64,000 nucleotides of DNA, from positions 2,104,149-2,168,148 of the forward strand of contig NZ_LMQR01000001.1 in assembly GCF_001424645.1 (NCBI RefSeq), read 5' to 3'. The notes under the pieces were generated by a model that worked only from the letters and a program-made list of their open reading frames with translations, was not told where the DNA came from and ran no database searches. This document shows, in pieces, positions 56,152-64,000 of this stretch. Position 1 is the first letter of the stretch; each line of letters begins with the position of its first letter. Both the position numbers and the translations under genes were made by a program. Source of the stretch: Frigoribacterium sp. Leaf415 (lineage in GTDB: Bacteria; Actinomycetota; Actinomycetes; Actinomycetales; Microbacteriaceae).

Positions 56152-59100
56152 TCAGATGACGGCCGCACTCCAGTCGTCGGGGTTGCCGAAGCGGTGCGCC
56201 GTGATCGCGACGGCCTGCTCGCGCAGGAACGGCAGCAGCTCGAGGCGCCCGGTCGGTGTGACGGGGGCGGCGAACACGGCCACCGACGGGTCGCCGCCCA
56301 GGGCGTCCGCCAGAGCCGAGGAGGCGCCGGTCACGTCGCCCGCGTCCGTCACCAACCGCACGCGCTCGGTCGACAGGCGCCCCGCACGCACCCGGGCGTG
56401 CCAGGCGGCGTCGTCCTCGTGCACGACGTCGGAGGCCGCGAGGCCGAGGGCCCGGACGAGCGCGCCGGGCAGGTCGACCGACGAGGACACCGTGAGCGGC
56501 GCACCCGAGCGCAGACCGGCGAGCAACACGCGGACCACGTCGGCCGGTGCCGCCCCGTCGGCGGCGCGGATCGTGACGGGCAGCGGGCGGTAGCGCAGCA
56601 GGTCGCGCTCGAGGCCGAGGTCGCTGACGTCACGGGCGACGCCGAACTCGGTGGTCCAGAAGTGCTCGTCGCTGGCGGCGGCGGCCCGCAGGTCGTCGGG
56701 AGCCGACGCACCCGACGCCCCGAGCAGCGGCGACGCGGCCTCGAGGGCGGCCAAGGCATCGCGACCCGGGCGCGCCTCCTGCGGTTCGGTCAGCGTCGTC
56801 GGCTGCCACGAGCCGAGGTGCACGAGGTAGTTCGGCCCACCGGCCTTCGCGCCGGCGCCGACCGAGGACTTCTTCCAGCCGCCGAACGGCTGCCGCCGGA
56901 CGATCGCCCCGGTGATGCCGCGGTTGACGTAGAGGTTGCCCGCCTCGACGCGGTCGAGCCACGTGGACAGCTCGGCGGGGTCGAGGGTGTGGAGGCCCGC
57001 GGTCAGGCCGTAGTCGGTCGCGTTCTGCAGCTCGATCGCCTCGTCGAGCGTCTTCGCGGTCATGATGCCGAGCACCGGGCCGAAGTACTCGGTGAGGTGG
57101 AACTCGCTGCCCGCCGCGACGCCGGCGCGCACGCCGGGCGACCAGAGGCGTCCGGTGTCGTCGAGTCGCTTCGGCTCGACCAGCCAGGTCTCGCCCGCGC
57201 CGAGCGTGGTGAGCGCCCGCTCGAGCTTGCCGTGGGCCGGCTCGACGATCGGGCCCATCTGCGTGGTGGGGTCGGAGGGGAGGCCGACGCGCAGGGTCGA
57301 CGCGGCGTCGACGAGCTGGCGGCGGAAGCGCTCGGAGGTGGCGACCGAGCCGACGAGGATCACCAGGCTCGCCGCCGAGCACTTCTGGCCCGCGTGGCCG
57401 AACGCCGACTTGATGACGTCGGACGCGGCCAGGTCGAGGTCGGCGCTCGGGGTGACGATGACGGCGTTCTTGCCGCTGGTCTCGGCGAGCAGGGGCAGGT
57501 CGGTGCGCCAGCTGGTGAACAGCGCGGCCGTCTCGAAGGCGCCGGTGAGGATGACGCGGTCGACCGACGGGTGCGACACCAGGTGACGACCGAGGTCGCC
57601 CTCGTCCACGTCGACCAGCTTGAGCACCTCTCGGGGCACGCCGGCGTCCCAGAGGGCCTGCACCATGACGGCACCGCTGCGCTTGGCCTGGCCGGCCGGC
57701 TTGATCACGACGCTGCTGCCCGCGGCGAGCGCGGCGAGGGTCGAGCCGGCCGGGATAGCCAGCGGGAAGTTCCAGGGCGGCGTGACGAGGGTGAGTCGCT
57801 CGGGCACGAACGTCGCGCCGTCCACCCGGTCGAGTTCTTCGGCGAGGTGGGCGTACCAGTTGGCGAAGTCGATCGCCTCGCTGACCTCGACGTCGCCCTC
57901 GGCGACGGTCTTGCCGGTCTCGCTCGCCGCGACCTCCATCAGGTCGGCGCGGCGGGCCGAGAGCGTCGCCGCGGCCTCGCGCAGGACCGCGGCCCGACCC
58001 GCGCCTCCGCGGGCCGCCCAGTCGGCGGACGCCGAGACGGCGTCGGCGACGATCGCGTCGAGGGTGGCCGCGTCGGTCACCCGGGCGGACTCGATCAGCT
58101 CGACGCCCAGTCGCGAGTCGGTCGAGCGGGCGGCGATCTCGCGGCCCCAGGCGCGGTTGTCGGCCAGGGCGGGGTCGGTGTCGGGCTCGTTGTCGAAGCC
58201 GCTGCCGGCCTCTCGGGGCTGCAACGCCTGGGCCGCGTCGAGGCGGCTCTGCACGCGGTGCGGCGCCGGGGTGTCTCCGTCGACCTCGGCGAGCGAGGCG
58301 AGGAACCGGCCCTTCTCACGCTCGAACATGGCCTCGTTCGAGGCGAGTTCGAAGACGGCGGACATGAAGTTCTCGCTCGAGGCGTTCTCTTCGAGACGGC
58401 GGATCAGGTAGCTGATGGCGACGTCGAACTCACGGGGGTGCACGACGGGCGTGTAGAGCAGCAGACCCCCGACGTCGGCCTTGACCAGCTCGGCCTGCCC
58501 CTCGGCCATGCCGAGCAGCATCTCGAACTCGACCCGGTCGCTCACGCCACGGGCCTCGGCCAGCAGGTGGGCGAAGGCGATGTCGAACAGGTTGTGGCCG
58601 GCCACGCCGACCCGGACGGCACGGGTGCGCTCGGGCGTGAAGGCCCAGGTGAGCACGCGCTTGTAGTTCGTGTCGCTGTCCTGCTTGGTGCCGTAGGTCG
58701 CGAGCGGCCACTCGTGCACGGTCGCGTCGACGGTCTCCATCGCGAGGTTCGCACCCTTGACGATGCGCACCTTGATCGCGGCCCCACCGGCGTCGACCCG
58801 CTCGGTCGCCCAGGTGGTGAGGTGCTGCAGGGCACCCAGGGCGTCGGGAAGATAGGTCTGCAGGACGATGCCGGCCTCGAGGCCCTTCAGCTGCGGCTGG
58901 TCGAGGAGGCGCGTGAAGACGGCGATCGTCAGGTCGAGGTCGCGGTACTCCTCCATGTCGAGGTTGATGAACTTCGGCTTCGGCGAGCGGGCGGCGAGCT
59001 CGTACAGCGGGGTGAGCTTCTCGACGACGCGCTCGACGGTCTCGTCGAAGGCCCACATCGAGAGCTGGCTGACGATGGACGAGACCTTGACCGACACGTA

Positions 59101-59652
59101 GTCGACGTCGTCGCGGGCGAGCAGCGCCCGGGTGCCCGCGAGGCGGTGCTCGGCTTCGGCGTCGCCCAGGACGGCCTCGCCGAGCAGGTTGAGGTTCAGC
59201 CGCGTCCTGTCCTTCTTGATGTTCGCGATCGCGGCACCGAGCTTGGCGGGGCGGGCGTCGGCGACGAGGTGGCCGACCATGCCGCGCAGGACGCGACGGG
59301 CGATCGGCACGACCACGCCCGGCAGCACGGGCGCCATGACGCCGCCGAGGCGCACGGCGGAGCGCATGTGCCACGGCAGGAAGGCCGGTGCCTGCTTCGC
59401 CAGGGTCGAGAGGTTGCGGGCGGCGACGCCGAGGTCCTCGGGACGGACGACCCGGTCGACGAAGCCGATCGTGAAGGCGAGTCCCGACTCGTCCTTGAGG
59501 ACCTGGGCGAGCAGATGGGCCGAGCCGGTGCTCGGGGCGCCGGACGCCTCGTGCGCCCAGCGGCGGGCGAGGGCGACGGCGTCGTCGCCGATGCCGACGG
59601 GCAGGAGCTGTTCAGCGGTGGACGGCCCCGCCGTCTCGTCGATGGTGGTCAT
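56152..59652 (-). CDS. putA: bifunctional proline dehydrogenase / glutamate-semialdehyde dehydrogenase
   Basis: The 1166-residue protein has an N-terminal proline dehydrogenase barrel (FINLDMEEYRDLDLTIAVFTRLL; LEAGIVLQTYLPDA; RIVKGANLAMET). A C-terminal aldehyde dehydrogenase follows with LTLVTPPWNFPLAIP, GSVATSERF and catalytic Cys near residue 756 in FGHAGQKCSAASLV. It converts proline to glutamate at the membrane. There is no ribbon-helix-helix DNA-binding domain, so it is not self-regulating. A 16-bp palindrome overlaps the -35 of its promoter, and the transcript may be leaderless. Confidence 0.96.
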   Translation of the reverse strand: MTTIDETAGPSTAEQLLPVGIGDDAVALARRWAHEASGAPSTGSAHLLAQVLKDESGLAFTIGFVDRVVRPEDLGVAARNLSTLAKQAPAFLPWHMRSAVRLGGVMAPVLPGVVVPIARRVLRGMVGHLVADARPAKLGAAIANIKKDRTRLNLNLLGEAVLGDAEAEHRLAGTRALLARDDVDYVSVKVSSIVSQLSMWAFDETVERVVEKLTPLYELAARSPKPKFINLDMEEYRDLDLTIAVFTRLLDQPQLKGLEAGIVLQTYLPDALGALQHLTTWATERVDAGGAAIKVRIVKGANLAMETVDATVHEWPLATYGTKQDSDTNYKRVLTWAFTPERTRAVRVGVAGHNLFDIAFAHLLAEARGVSDRVEFEMLLGMAEGQAELVKADVGGLLLYTPVVHPREFDVAISYLIRRLEENASSENFMSAVFELASNEAMFEREKGRFLASLAEVDGDTPAPHRVQSRLDAAQALQPREAGSGFDNEPDTDPALADNRAWGREIAARSTDSRLGVELIESARVTDAATLDAIVADAVSASADWAARGGAGRAAVLREAAATLSARRADLMEVAASETGKTVAEGDVEVSEAIDFANWYAHLAEELDRVDGATFVPERLTLVTPPWNFPLAIPAGSTLAALAAGSSVVIKPAGQAKRSGAVMVQALWDAGVPREVLKLVDVDEGDLGRHLVSHPSVDRVILTGAFETAALFTSWRTDLPLLAETSGKNAVIVTPSADLDLAASDVIKSAFGHAGQKCSAASLVILVGSVATSERFRRQLVDAASTLRVGLPSDPTTQMGPIVEPAHGKLERALTTLGAGETWLVEPKRLDDTGRLWSPGVRAGVAAGSEFHLTEYFGPVLGIMTAKTLDEAIELQNATDYGLTAGLHTLDPAELSTWLDRVEAGNLYVNRGITGAIVRRQPFGGWKKSSVGAGAKAGGPNYLVHLGSWQPTTLTEPQEARPGRDALAALEAASPLLGASGASAPDDLRAAAASDEHFWTTEFGVARDVSDLGLERDLLRYRPLPVTIRAADGAAPADVVRVLLAGLRSGAPLTVSSSVDLPGALVRALGLAASDVVHEDDAAWHARVRAGRLSTERVRLVTDAGDVTGASSALADALGGDPSVAVFAAPVTPTGRLELLPFLREQAVAITAHRFGNPDDWSAAVI

Positions 59653-59658
59653 GGGATG

Positions 59659-59688
59659 AATGTAGGGCGGAACTTGCCACCTGGCAAG
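59659..59688 (-). promoter_or_regulatory. putA promoter with overlapping palindromic operator
   Basis: On the minus strand TTGCCA and TACATT (59659-59664) are 17 bp apart. CTTGCCACCTGGCAAG (59673-59688) is a perfect palindrome overlapping the -35. The -10 ends only 7 bp before the ATG, so the mRNA is probably leaderless. Confidence 0.65.
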
Positions 59689-59856
59689 GTTTGACACGAG
59701 ACCGTAACGTGCGCCGCGCCTCTTCTCCACAGGGGGCCGATCGGCACTGGCGGCGGGGGCCGGACAGCGCTACCTTGGGCGCGTTCAGGCGGTGCACAGC
59801 GGCCGCCAAGACCGACCCGTCCGCAGATGGACGGGCCCCACGCACCGGGAGCACCC

Positions 59857-60906
59857 ATGGCGATGATCGAGGCACGCGGCCTCACGAAGACCTACCGGTC
59901 CAAGTCCGGCCCGGTCCACGCCCTGACCGGGCTCGACCTGATCGTGCCCGAGGGCACCGTCAAGGCGCTGCTCGGGCCGAACGGCGCGGGCAAGACGACG
60001 GGCGTCAAGATGCTCACCACCCTCGAACGGCCGGACTCCGGCACGGCCACGATCGCCGGGCTCGACGTCGTCGCCGACGCCCAGGCCGTGCGCCGCTCGA
60101 TCGGCGTCTCGGGGCAGTACGCCGCGGTCGACGAGAACCTCACCGGCTTCGAGAACCTCGACATGATCGGGCGGCTGTACCACCTGGGCAGCCGCGTCAG
60201 TCGAGACCGCGCCCGCGAGCTGATCGACGTCTTCGACCTGGCCGCCGCGGGCGACCGCCCGGTCAAGGGCTTCTCGGGCGGCATGCGACGACGGATCGAC
60301 CTCGCCGGGGCGCTCGTGACGAACCCGCGCGTGCTGTTCCTCGACGAGCCGACGACGGGCCTCGATCCGCGCAGCCGCCTCGCCCTGTGGGACATCATCA
60401 CCGGGCTCGTCGACGGGGGCACGACGGTGCTGCTGACCACCCAGTACCTCGAGGAGGCCGACCGGCTGGCCGACGACATCTCGGTCATCGACGGCGGGGC
60501 CGTCATCGCCGAGGGCACGGCCGACCAGCTCAAGGCCCAGGTCGGCGGGCACCGGCTCGTCGTCGCGCTCGTCGACGAGGCGAGGGCCGACCAGGCGGTC
60601 GAGGTGCTCCGGCGGCACGGCGACTCCGAGCCGACCGTCGGGGCCGACGGTCGTCAGCTCGAGGTCGCGGTCACCGACGGCCCGACCGCCCTGCAGCGGA
60701 CGCTCGCCGACCTCGGCGCCGCCGGCATCGAGCTGCACGACGCCGGCATGCGACGCCCCACCCTCGACGACGTCTTCCTGCAGCTCACCGGCCACCGCGC
60801 GGCAGACGACGACGCGGCAGACGACCACGGCTCCGCCGACGACGACTCGGCCGGCGGTCGGGGCCGCGGTCGACGTGGTGCGAAGAAAAGAGAGGCACGG
60901 GCATGA
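59857..60906 (+). CDS. Drr-type ABC exporter ATPase
   Basis: The 349-residue ATPase has Walker A GPNGAGKTTG near residue 40, signature FSGGMRRRIDLA, and Walker B VLFLDEPTTGLDPRSR, with the QYLEEADRLAD segment of the daunorubicin-resistance (DrrA) family. Its C-terminal domain has the usual DrrA extension (AGMRRPTLDDVFLQLTG), then a charged tail. GGGAG precedes the ATG at 59857; an upstream ATG at 59827 is less likely. It is coupled to its permease. Confidence 0.92.
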   Translation: MAMIEARGLTKTYRSKSGPVHALTGLDLIVPEGTVKALLGPNGAGKTTGVKMLTTLERPDSGTATIAGLDVVADAQAVRRSIGVSGQYAAVDENLTGFENLDMIGRLYHLGSRVSRDRARELIDVFDLAAAGDRPVKGFSGGMRRRIDLAGALVTNPRVLFLDEPTTGLDPRSRLALWDIITGLVDGGTTVLLTTQYLEEADRLADDISVIDGGAVIAEGTADQLKAQVGGHRLVVALVDEARADQAVEVLRRHGDSEPTVGADGRQLEVAVTDGPTALQRTLADLGAAGIELHDAGMRRPTLDDVFLQLTGHRAADDDAADDHGSADDDSAGGRGRGRRGAKKREARA

Positions 60907-61757
60907 CCACCACGACAAGCACCTCCGCCCTCGCGCAGACGCTCGTCCCGTCCACCGACACGGGCGTCGGCACCTGGGCCTCGGACGGCTGGACCGTCAC
61001 CAAGCGCAACCTGATCAAGGTCAAGCGCTCCCCCGACATGCTGATCTTCGCCGTGCTGCAGCCGATCATGTTCGTGCTGCTCTTCAGCCAGGTCTACGGC
61101 GGCGCCATCGCCGTCCAGGGCACCGACTACACGCAGTTCCTGATGGCGGGCATCTTCGCGCAGACCGTGGTCTTCGGCTCGACCTTCTCGGGTGCCGCGA
61201 TGGCCCAAGACCTGAAAGAGGGGATCATCGACCGGTTCCGCACCCTGCCGATGAGCCCGTCGGCCGTGCTGATCGGTCGCACGAACAGCGACCTGGCGCT
61301 CAACACGATCTCGATGGTGATCATGATGCTCACCGGCCTCGCGGTCGGCTGGCGGGTGAACGCGTCACCGGCCTCGTTCGTCGGCGGTGTCGCCCTGCTG
61401 CTGCTGTTCAGCTACTCGTTCAGCTGGGTGATGGCCCTGCTCGGCATGAGCGTCAAGACGCCCGAGACGATCAACAACGCGTCCTTCATGATCCTGTTCC
61501 CGTTGACGTTCGTCTCGAACGCGTTCGTGCCGAGCGACACGTTGCCCACGGTGCTCCGCGTCTTCGCCGAGTGGAACCCGGTGTCGTCGCTCGTCCAGGC
61601 GGCCCGCACCTCGTTCGGCAACCTGGGCGCCACCCCGGTGCCCGACATCTGGACGATGCAGCACCCCTACGCCACGGTCCTGCTCGGCATCGCCGTGATG
61701 CTCGTGGTCTTCGTGCCGCTGTGCATCCGCAAGTTCCAGCGCATCAGCGCGAAGTAG
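60903..61757 (+). CDS. Drr-type ABC exporter permease
   Basis: The 284-residue ABC-2 permease has six helices and the family motif QDLKEGIIDRFRTLPMSPSAVLIGR after helix 2, with WNPVSSLVQAARTSFGN near the end. It pairs with the preceding ATPase to export a hydrophobic drug or lipid. The convergent TetR gene, 46 bp beyond its stop, is a candidate regulator. Confidence 0.92.
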   Translation: MTTTTSTSALAQTLVPSTDTGVGTWASDGWTVTKRNLIKVKRSPDMLIFAVLQPIMFVLLFSQVYGGAIAVQGTDYTQFLMAGIFAQTVVFGSTFSGAAMAQDLKEGIIDRFRTLPMSPSAVLIGRTNSDLALNTISMVIMMLTGLAVGWRVNASPASFVGGVALLLLFSYSFSWVMALLGMSVKTPETINNASFMILFPLTFVSNAFVPSDTLPTVLRVFAEWNPVSSLVQAARTSFGNLGATPVPDIWTMQHPYATVLLGIAVMLVVFVPLCIRKFQRISAK

Positions 61758-61803
61758 CGGGCGTCGGCCGTCGGCCGTCCCGCGTCCACCGAGGAGGCGC
61801 GGG

Positions 61804-62502
61804 TCAGCCCGCGTGCCCGGCCGCCTCGCGCACGGCGGCGTCGAGTTCGCTAGTCGGCACCGTGAGGACGCTCCCGATCACGAGGCGCATCAGGGCGGGG
61901 ACGTCCACCGCGTCGCGCTCGTACAACCACTGCAGCTGCAGCCCGTCCTGGACGGCGAGCACGACGCGGGCGGCCGACTCGGCGGTGTAGCCGTCGCGCA
62001 ACCAGCCGCGAGCCTGGGCGAGCCCGAGGTAGGCCGAGGTCGACGAGACGATGCGCTCGTAGTAGTCGGCGTAGTAGTGGTGTGCCGGGTGGTCGGGTGA
62101 GGTGGCCTCGGCCGACGCCGTGATGAACAGCGAGATGACGACGGGCACGTCGACGTTGTACTCGGCGAGCGCGACGAGCTCGTCGACCCTCATGCCCCCG
62201 TCGTCGTCGAAGTGGCGTCGCAGTCGTTCGTCGCGCCGACGGAGCACGGCCATCAGCAGCTCGTCCTTCGTCGGGAAGTAGTGCATGAGCGACTGGTGCG
62301 AGACGCCGCACTGTCGTGCGATCTCGCGCAGGGTGGCGCCGTGGAACCCGACCTTGCCGAACACCGGCAGGGCGGCGTCGAGGATCGCCTCGCGCTTGGC
62401 GATGCCCTTGCGGTACCGACCGGGTTCGCGCACCACGCCGACCGGCGGGACGTCGGTGACGTCGGCGCGGGTCGTGTCGGGCTCGGAGGCGGGGGCGTCC
62501 AT
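61804..62502 (-). CDS. TetR-family regulator
   Basis: The 232-residue protein has a TetR helix-turn-helix (RYRKGIAKREAILDAALPVFGKVGFHGATLREIARQCGVSHQSLMHYFPTKDELL, about residues 28-80) and a ligand-binding domain with HHYYADYYERIV. It is divergent from an MFS exporter by 87 bp and convergent with the Drr exporter. It could control either. No clear palindrome was found in the spacer. Confidence 0.88.
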   Translation of the reverse strand: MDAPASEPDTTRADVTDVPPVGVVREPGRYRKGIAKREAILDAALPVFGKVGFHGATLREIARQCGVSHQSLMHYFPTKDELLMAVLRRRDERLRRHFDDDGGMRVDELVALAEYNVDVPVVISLFITASAEATSPDHPAHHYYADYYERIVSSTSAYLGLAQARGWLRDGYTAESAARVVLAVQDGLQLQWLYERDAVDVPALMRLVIGSVLTVPTSELDAAVREAAGHAG

Positions 62503-62589
62503 CGGGGCCAGCCTAGGTCGTCCCCCGCGCGGATGACGACGCCTCAGGACGAGGCGTCCGCACACGGTGCGTCGGCATAGAGTTCAGCG

Positions 62590-63837
62590 GTGCCGTGGTC
62601 GCTGCTGAGAACGCCTGCCTTCCGGGCCCTCTGGGTCGGGCGCCTGTTCTCGTGGGTGGGCAGCGGCTTCGCGCCCCTCGCCATCGTCTTCGCGGCCATC
62701 GACCTGGGGGCCGACGCGGTCGACCTCGGGCTCGTGGTCGTCGCCCGGTCGGTGCCCAACATCGCCCTGGTGCTGGTCGGCGGGGCCCTCGCGGACCGTT
62801 TCTCGAAGCGCACCGTCGCGATCGCCTCGTCGTGGCTGTCGGCGGCGTCGCTCGTCGTGGCGGCCACCCTCATGCTGACGCAGACCGAGACGTTGCCCAC
62901 CCTCGCGGCGGTCGGCGCGGTGAACGGCGCCGCGGCCGCCTTCTTCGGCCCCGCGACGAGCGCCCTGCTGCGCGAGACCGTGCCCGACGATCGCCTCCGG
63001 GACGCGACGGTGCTCAGCCGGGTCGGCATGAACGTCGGATTGGTGATCGGGACGGCGGTGGGCGGCGCGGTGGTCGCGACCGCCGGGTCGGGCGTGGCGC
63101 TGGCCGTCGGGGCGGTCGTCTTCGTGGTCGCGGCGGTCGTGTTCGTGGGGCTGCCTCGGGACGGTGCCCGCGCCTCCGGAGGGACGTCGGTGCTCGAGGA
63201 CCTCGGCAGCGGGCTCGGCTTCGTCTGGCGCACGCGCTGGCTGGTCGCCACCGCGGCACTGGCCTTCACGTTCCAGTTCGCCTTCGCCGGCGGGGTGCAG
63301 GTGGTGGGCCCGCTCGTGGCCGACCAGTCGTTCGGACGGCTGCTCTGGGGGTTCGCGGGTGCCCTGCAGACCCTCGGCCTGATCGTCGGGGCGTACTGGG
63401 CCGGCGCCCTGCGAGGACGGCTTCGCCTCTGGGCGGCCTGCCTCGGAGCCGCGGCGCTCGCTCTGCCGCTCGTGTTGCTGTCGTTCGCCTACGGCACCGA
63501 CCCGGTCGTGTTCGACCCGCTGCACTGGTTCTTCTGGATCAGCCTCGGCCTCTTCGCCGCCAGCGTGGGGCTCGAGATCTTCACGGTGCCGCTCGACGTG
63601 GTCGTCCAACGGCAGGTGCCGGGGGCCTACCTGGGTCGCGTCTTCTCGTGCCTGACGTTGGCGTCGTTGGCCGGCGTGCCGGTCGGCGAGGTCGTCGTCG
63701 GACCGCTCACCGAACTCATCGGCACCCCGGCGTCGCTCGCCGCCCTGGCCGGCCTCGTGGTCGCCGTCGCGGTGGCCGTGGCACTCAGCTCACGGGTGCG
63801 ACGGGTCGACGCCGGCCAGGAGGCGCGGGTCAGCTGA
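62590..63837 (+). CDS. MFS transporter (EntS/exporter-like)
   Basis: The 415-residue protein has twelve hydrophobic helices and the MFS loop LVGGALADRFSKRTVAIASS between helices 2 and 3, matching the enterobactin-exporter/macrolide-efflux-like group. The GTG start reads VPWSLLRTPAFRALWVGRLFSWVG. The recurrent AGGAGGCGCGG motif forms the last codons (QEARVS). It overlaps the convergent truncated gene by 8 bp. Confidence 0.88.
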   Translation: MPWSLLRTPAFRALWVGRLFSWVGSGFAPLAIVFAAIDLGADAVDLGLVVVARSVPNIALVLVGGALADRFSKRTVAIASSWLSAASLVVAATLMLTQTETLPTLAAVGAVNGAAAAFFGPATSALLRETVPDDRLRDATVLSRVGMNVGLVIGTAVGGAVVATAGSGVALAVGAVVFVVAAVVFVGLPRDGARASGGTSVLEDLGSGLGFVWRTRWLVATAALAFTFQFAFAGGVQVVGPLVADQSFGRLLWGFAGALQTLGLIVGAYWAGALRGRLRLWAACLGAAALALPLVLLSFAYGTDPVVFDPLHWFFWISLGLFAASVGLEIFTVPLDVVVQRQVPGAYLGRVFSCLTLASLAGVPVGEVVVGPLTELIGTPASLAALAGLVVAVAVAVALSSRVRRVDAGQEARVS

Positions 63838-64000
63838 AGTCGCCGCGCTCGATGGCCTCGGCGTACTTGCGGACGTCCGGGCCGGGCTCGTAGTCGATGA
63901 AGCGGTCCTTGACGGCGTCGTTGATCGCCTTGAAGGACTCCTCCCACGACTCGCCCGAGTGGGCGGCGGCGGCGTCGCGGACGGCGTCGCGCAGGACGTT
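63830..64000 (-). CDS. C-terminal part of a gene cut by the window edge
   Basis: The visible 56 codons end ...YAEAIERGDFS and include SWEESFKAINDAVKDRFIDYEPGPD. They are helical, charged and have good coding character. I do not recognise the family from this fragment. It is convergent with the MFS gene and overlaps it by 8 bp. Confidence 0.6.
   Translation of the reverse strand, partial: NVLRDAVRDAAAAHSGESWEESFKAINDAVKDRFIDYEPGPDVRKYAEAIERGDFS

Noticed and set aside
56194..59694. A 1166-codon plus-strand frame antisense to putA
   Set aside because: Same codon-bias shadow; putA motifs on the other strand are unambiguous.

Overview
The window is very GC-rich, densely packed actinobacterial DNA. 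Many starts are GTG or TTG, and adjacent genes often share a GTGA or ATGA stop/start overlap. Gene content points to Microbacteriaceae: monomeric NADP isocitrate dehydrogenase, the XPB-helicase block beside serC, DUF3027 and cold-shock genes, DUF3263 plus LytR_C ahead of groL, an ole olefin cluster with an oleB-oleC fusion, and a long-UTR NlpC/P60 gene. I cannot fix the genus from sequence alone. There is no phage, CRISPR array or intact insertion sequence. It reads as chromosomal core with small accessory inserts.

Layout. 1-4.1 kb: a membrane NRPS-like synthetase (Pls/PosA-like, cut at the left edge) and its phosphopantetheinyl transferase. 4.2-8.2 kb: small proteins, a Pr6Pr-type membrane protein, a YdeI-like protein and a DedA/CDP-alcohol phosphatidyltransferase fusion. 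8.25-10.7 kb: a Phd/RelE toxin-antitoxin pair and a LysE-type exporter divergent from its ArgP/LysG regulator. 10.9-13.1 kb: icd. 13.4-16.2 kb: a lower-GC island with a secreted hydrophobic peptide, a strong terminator, a three-helix membrane protein and an ABC ATPase/permease pair. This is the best candidate for an undescribed bacteriocin/immunity-like system. 16.3-23.9 kb: GNATs, TetR, a binding-protein-dependent sugar ABC transporter with divergent LacI and visible operators, and MarR/VOC. 24.1-27.8 kb: a lipoprotein of the HbpS family facing a LuxR/histidine-kinase pair (possible haem/redox sensor), then a PAP2 phosphatase. 27.8-32 kb: tRNA-Arg(CCU) with scattered copies of its 3' end, HNH endonuclease, a tiny ORF/sRNA unit, NlpC/P60, DtxR and serC. 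32-40.4 kb: DUF3027, Csp, helicase-associated protein, XPB helicase and a PhoP/TrcR-like two-component system. 40.4-46.2 kb: low-complexity DNA, groL with two CIRCE operators, cspA, LytR_C, DUF3263, DUF2332, msrB and nitroreductase. 46.5-51 kb: tRNA-Thr(UGU), a hydrolase whose stop lies inside that tRNA, acyltransferase, MarR/FUSC and two divergent paralogous membrane proteins. 51-56 kb: oleA, oleBC, oleD. 56-64 kb: putA, a Drr-type ABC exporter, TetR, an MFS exporter and a truncated gene.

Two genome-scale patterns stand out. First, several unrelated intergenic palindrome families share almost exactly one length (56-58 bp, beginning and ending with CG). One copy appears to have landed inside the oleBC/oleD junction. 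Second, the short motif AGGAGGCGCGG and its complement recur about forty times, in genes and between them. Inside genes they fall in weakly conserved linkers (often reading EEARV), and between genes they often pair into terminator hairpins, much like DNA-uptake sequences of other bacteria.
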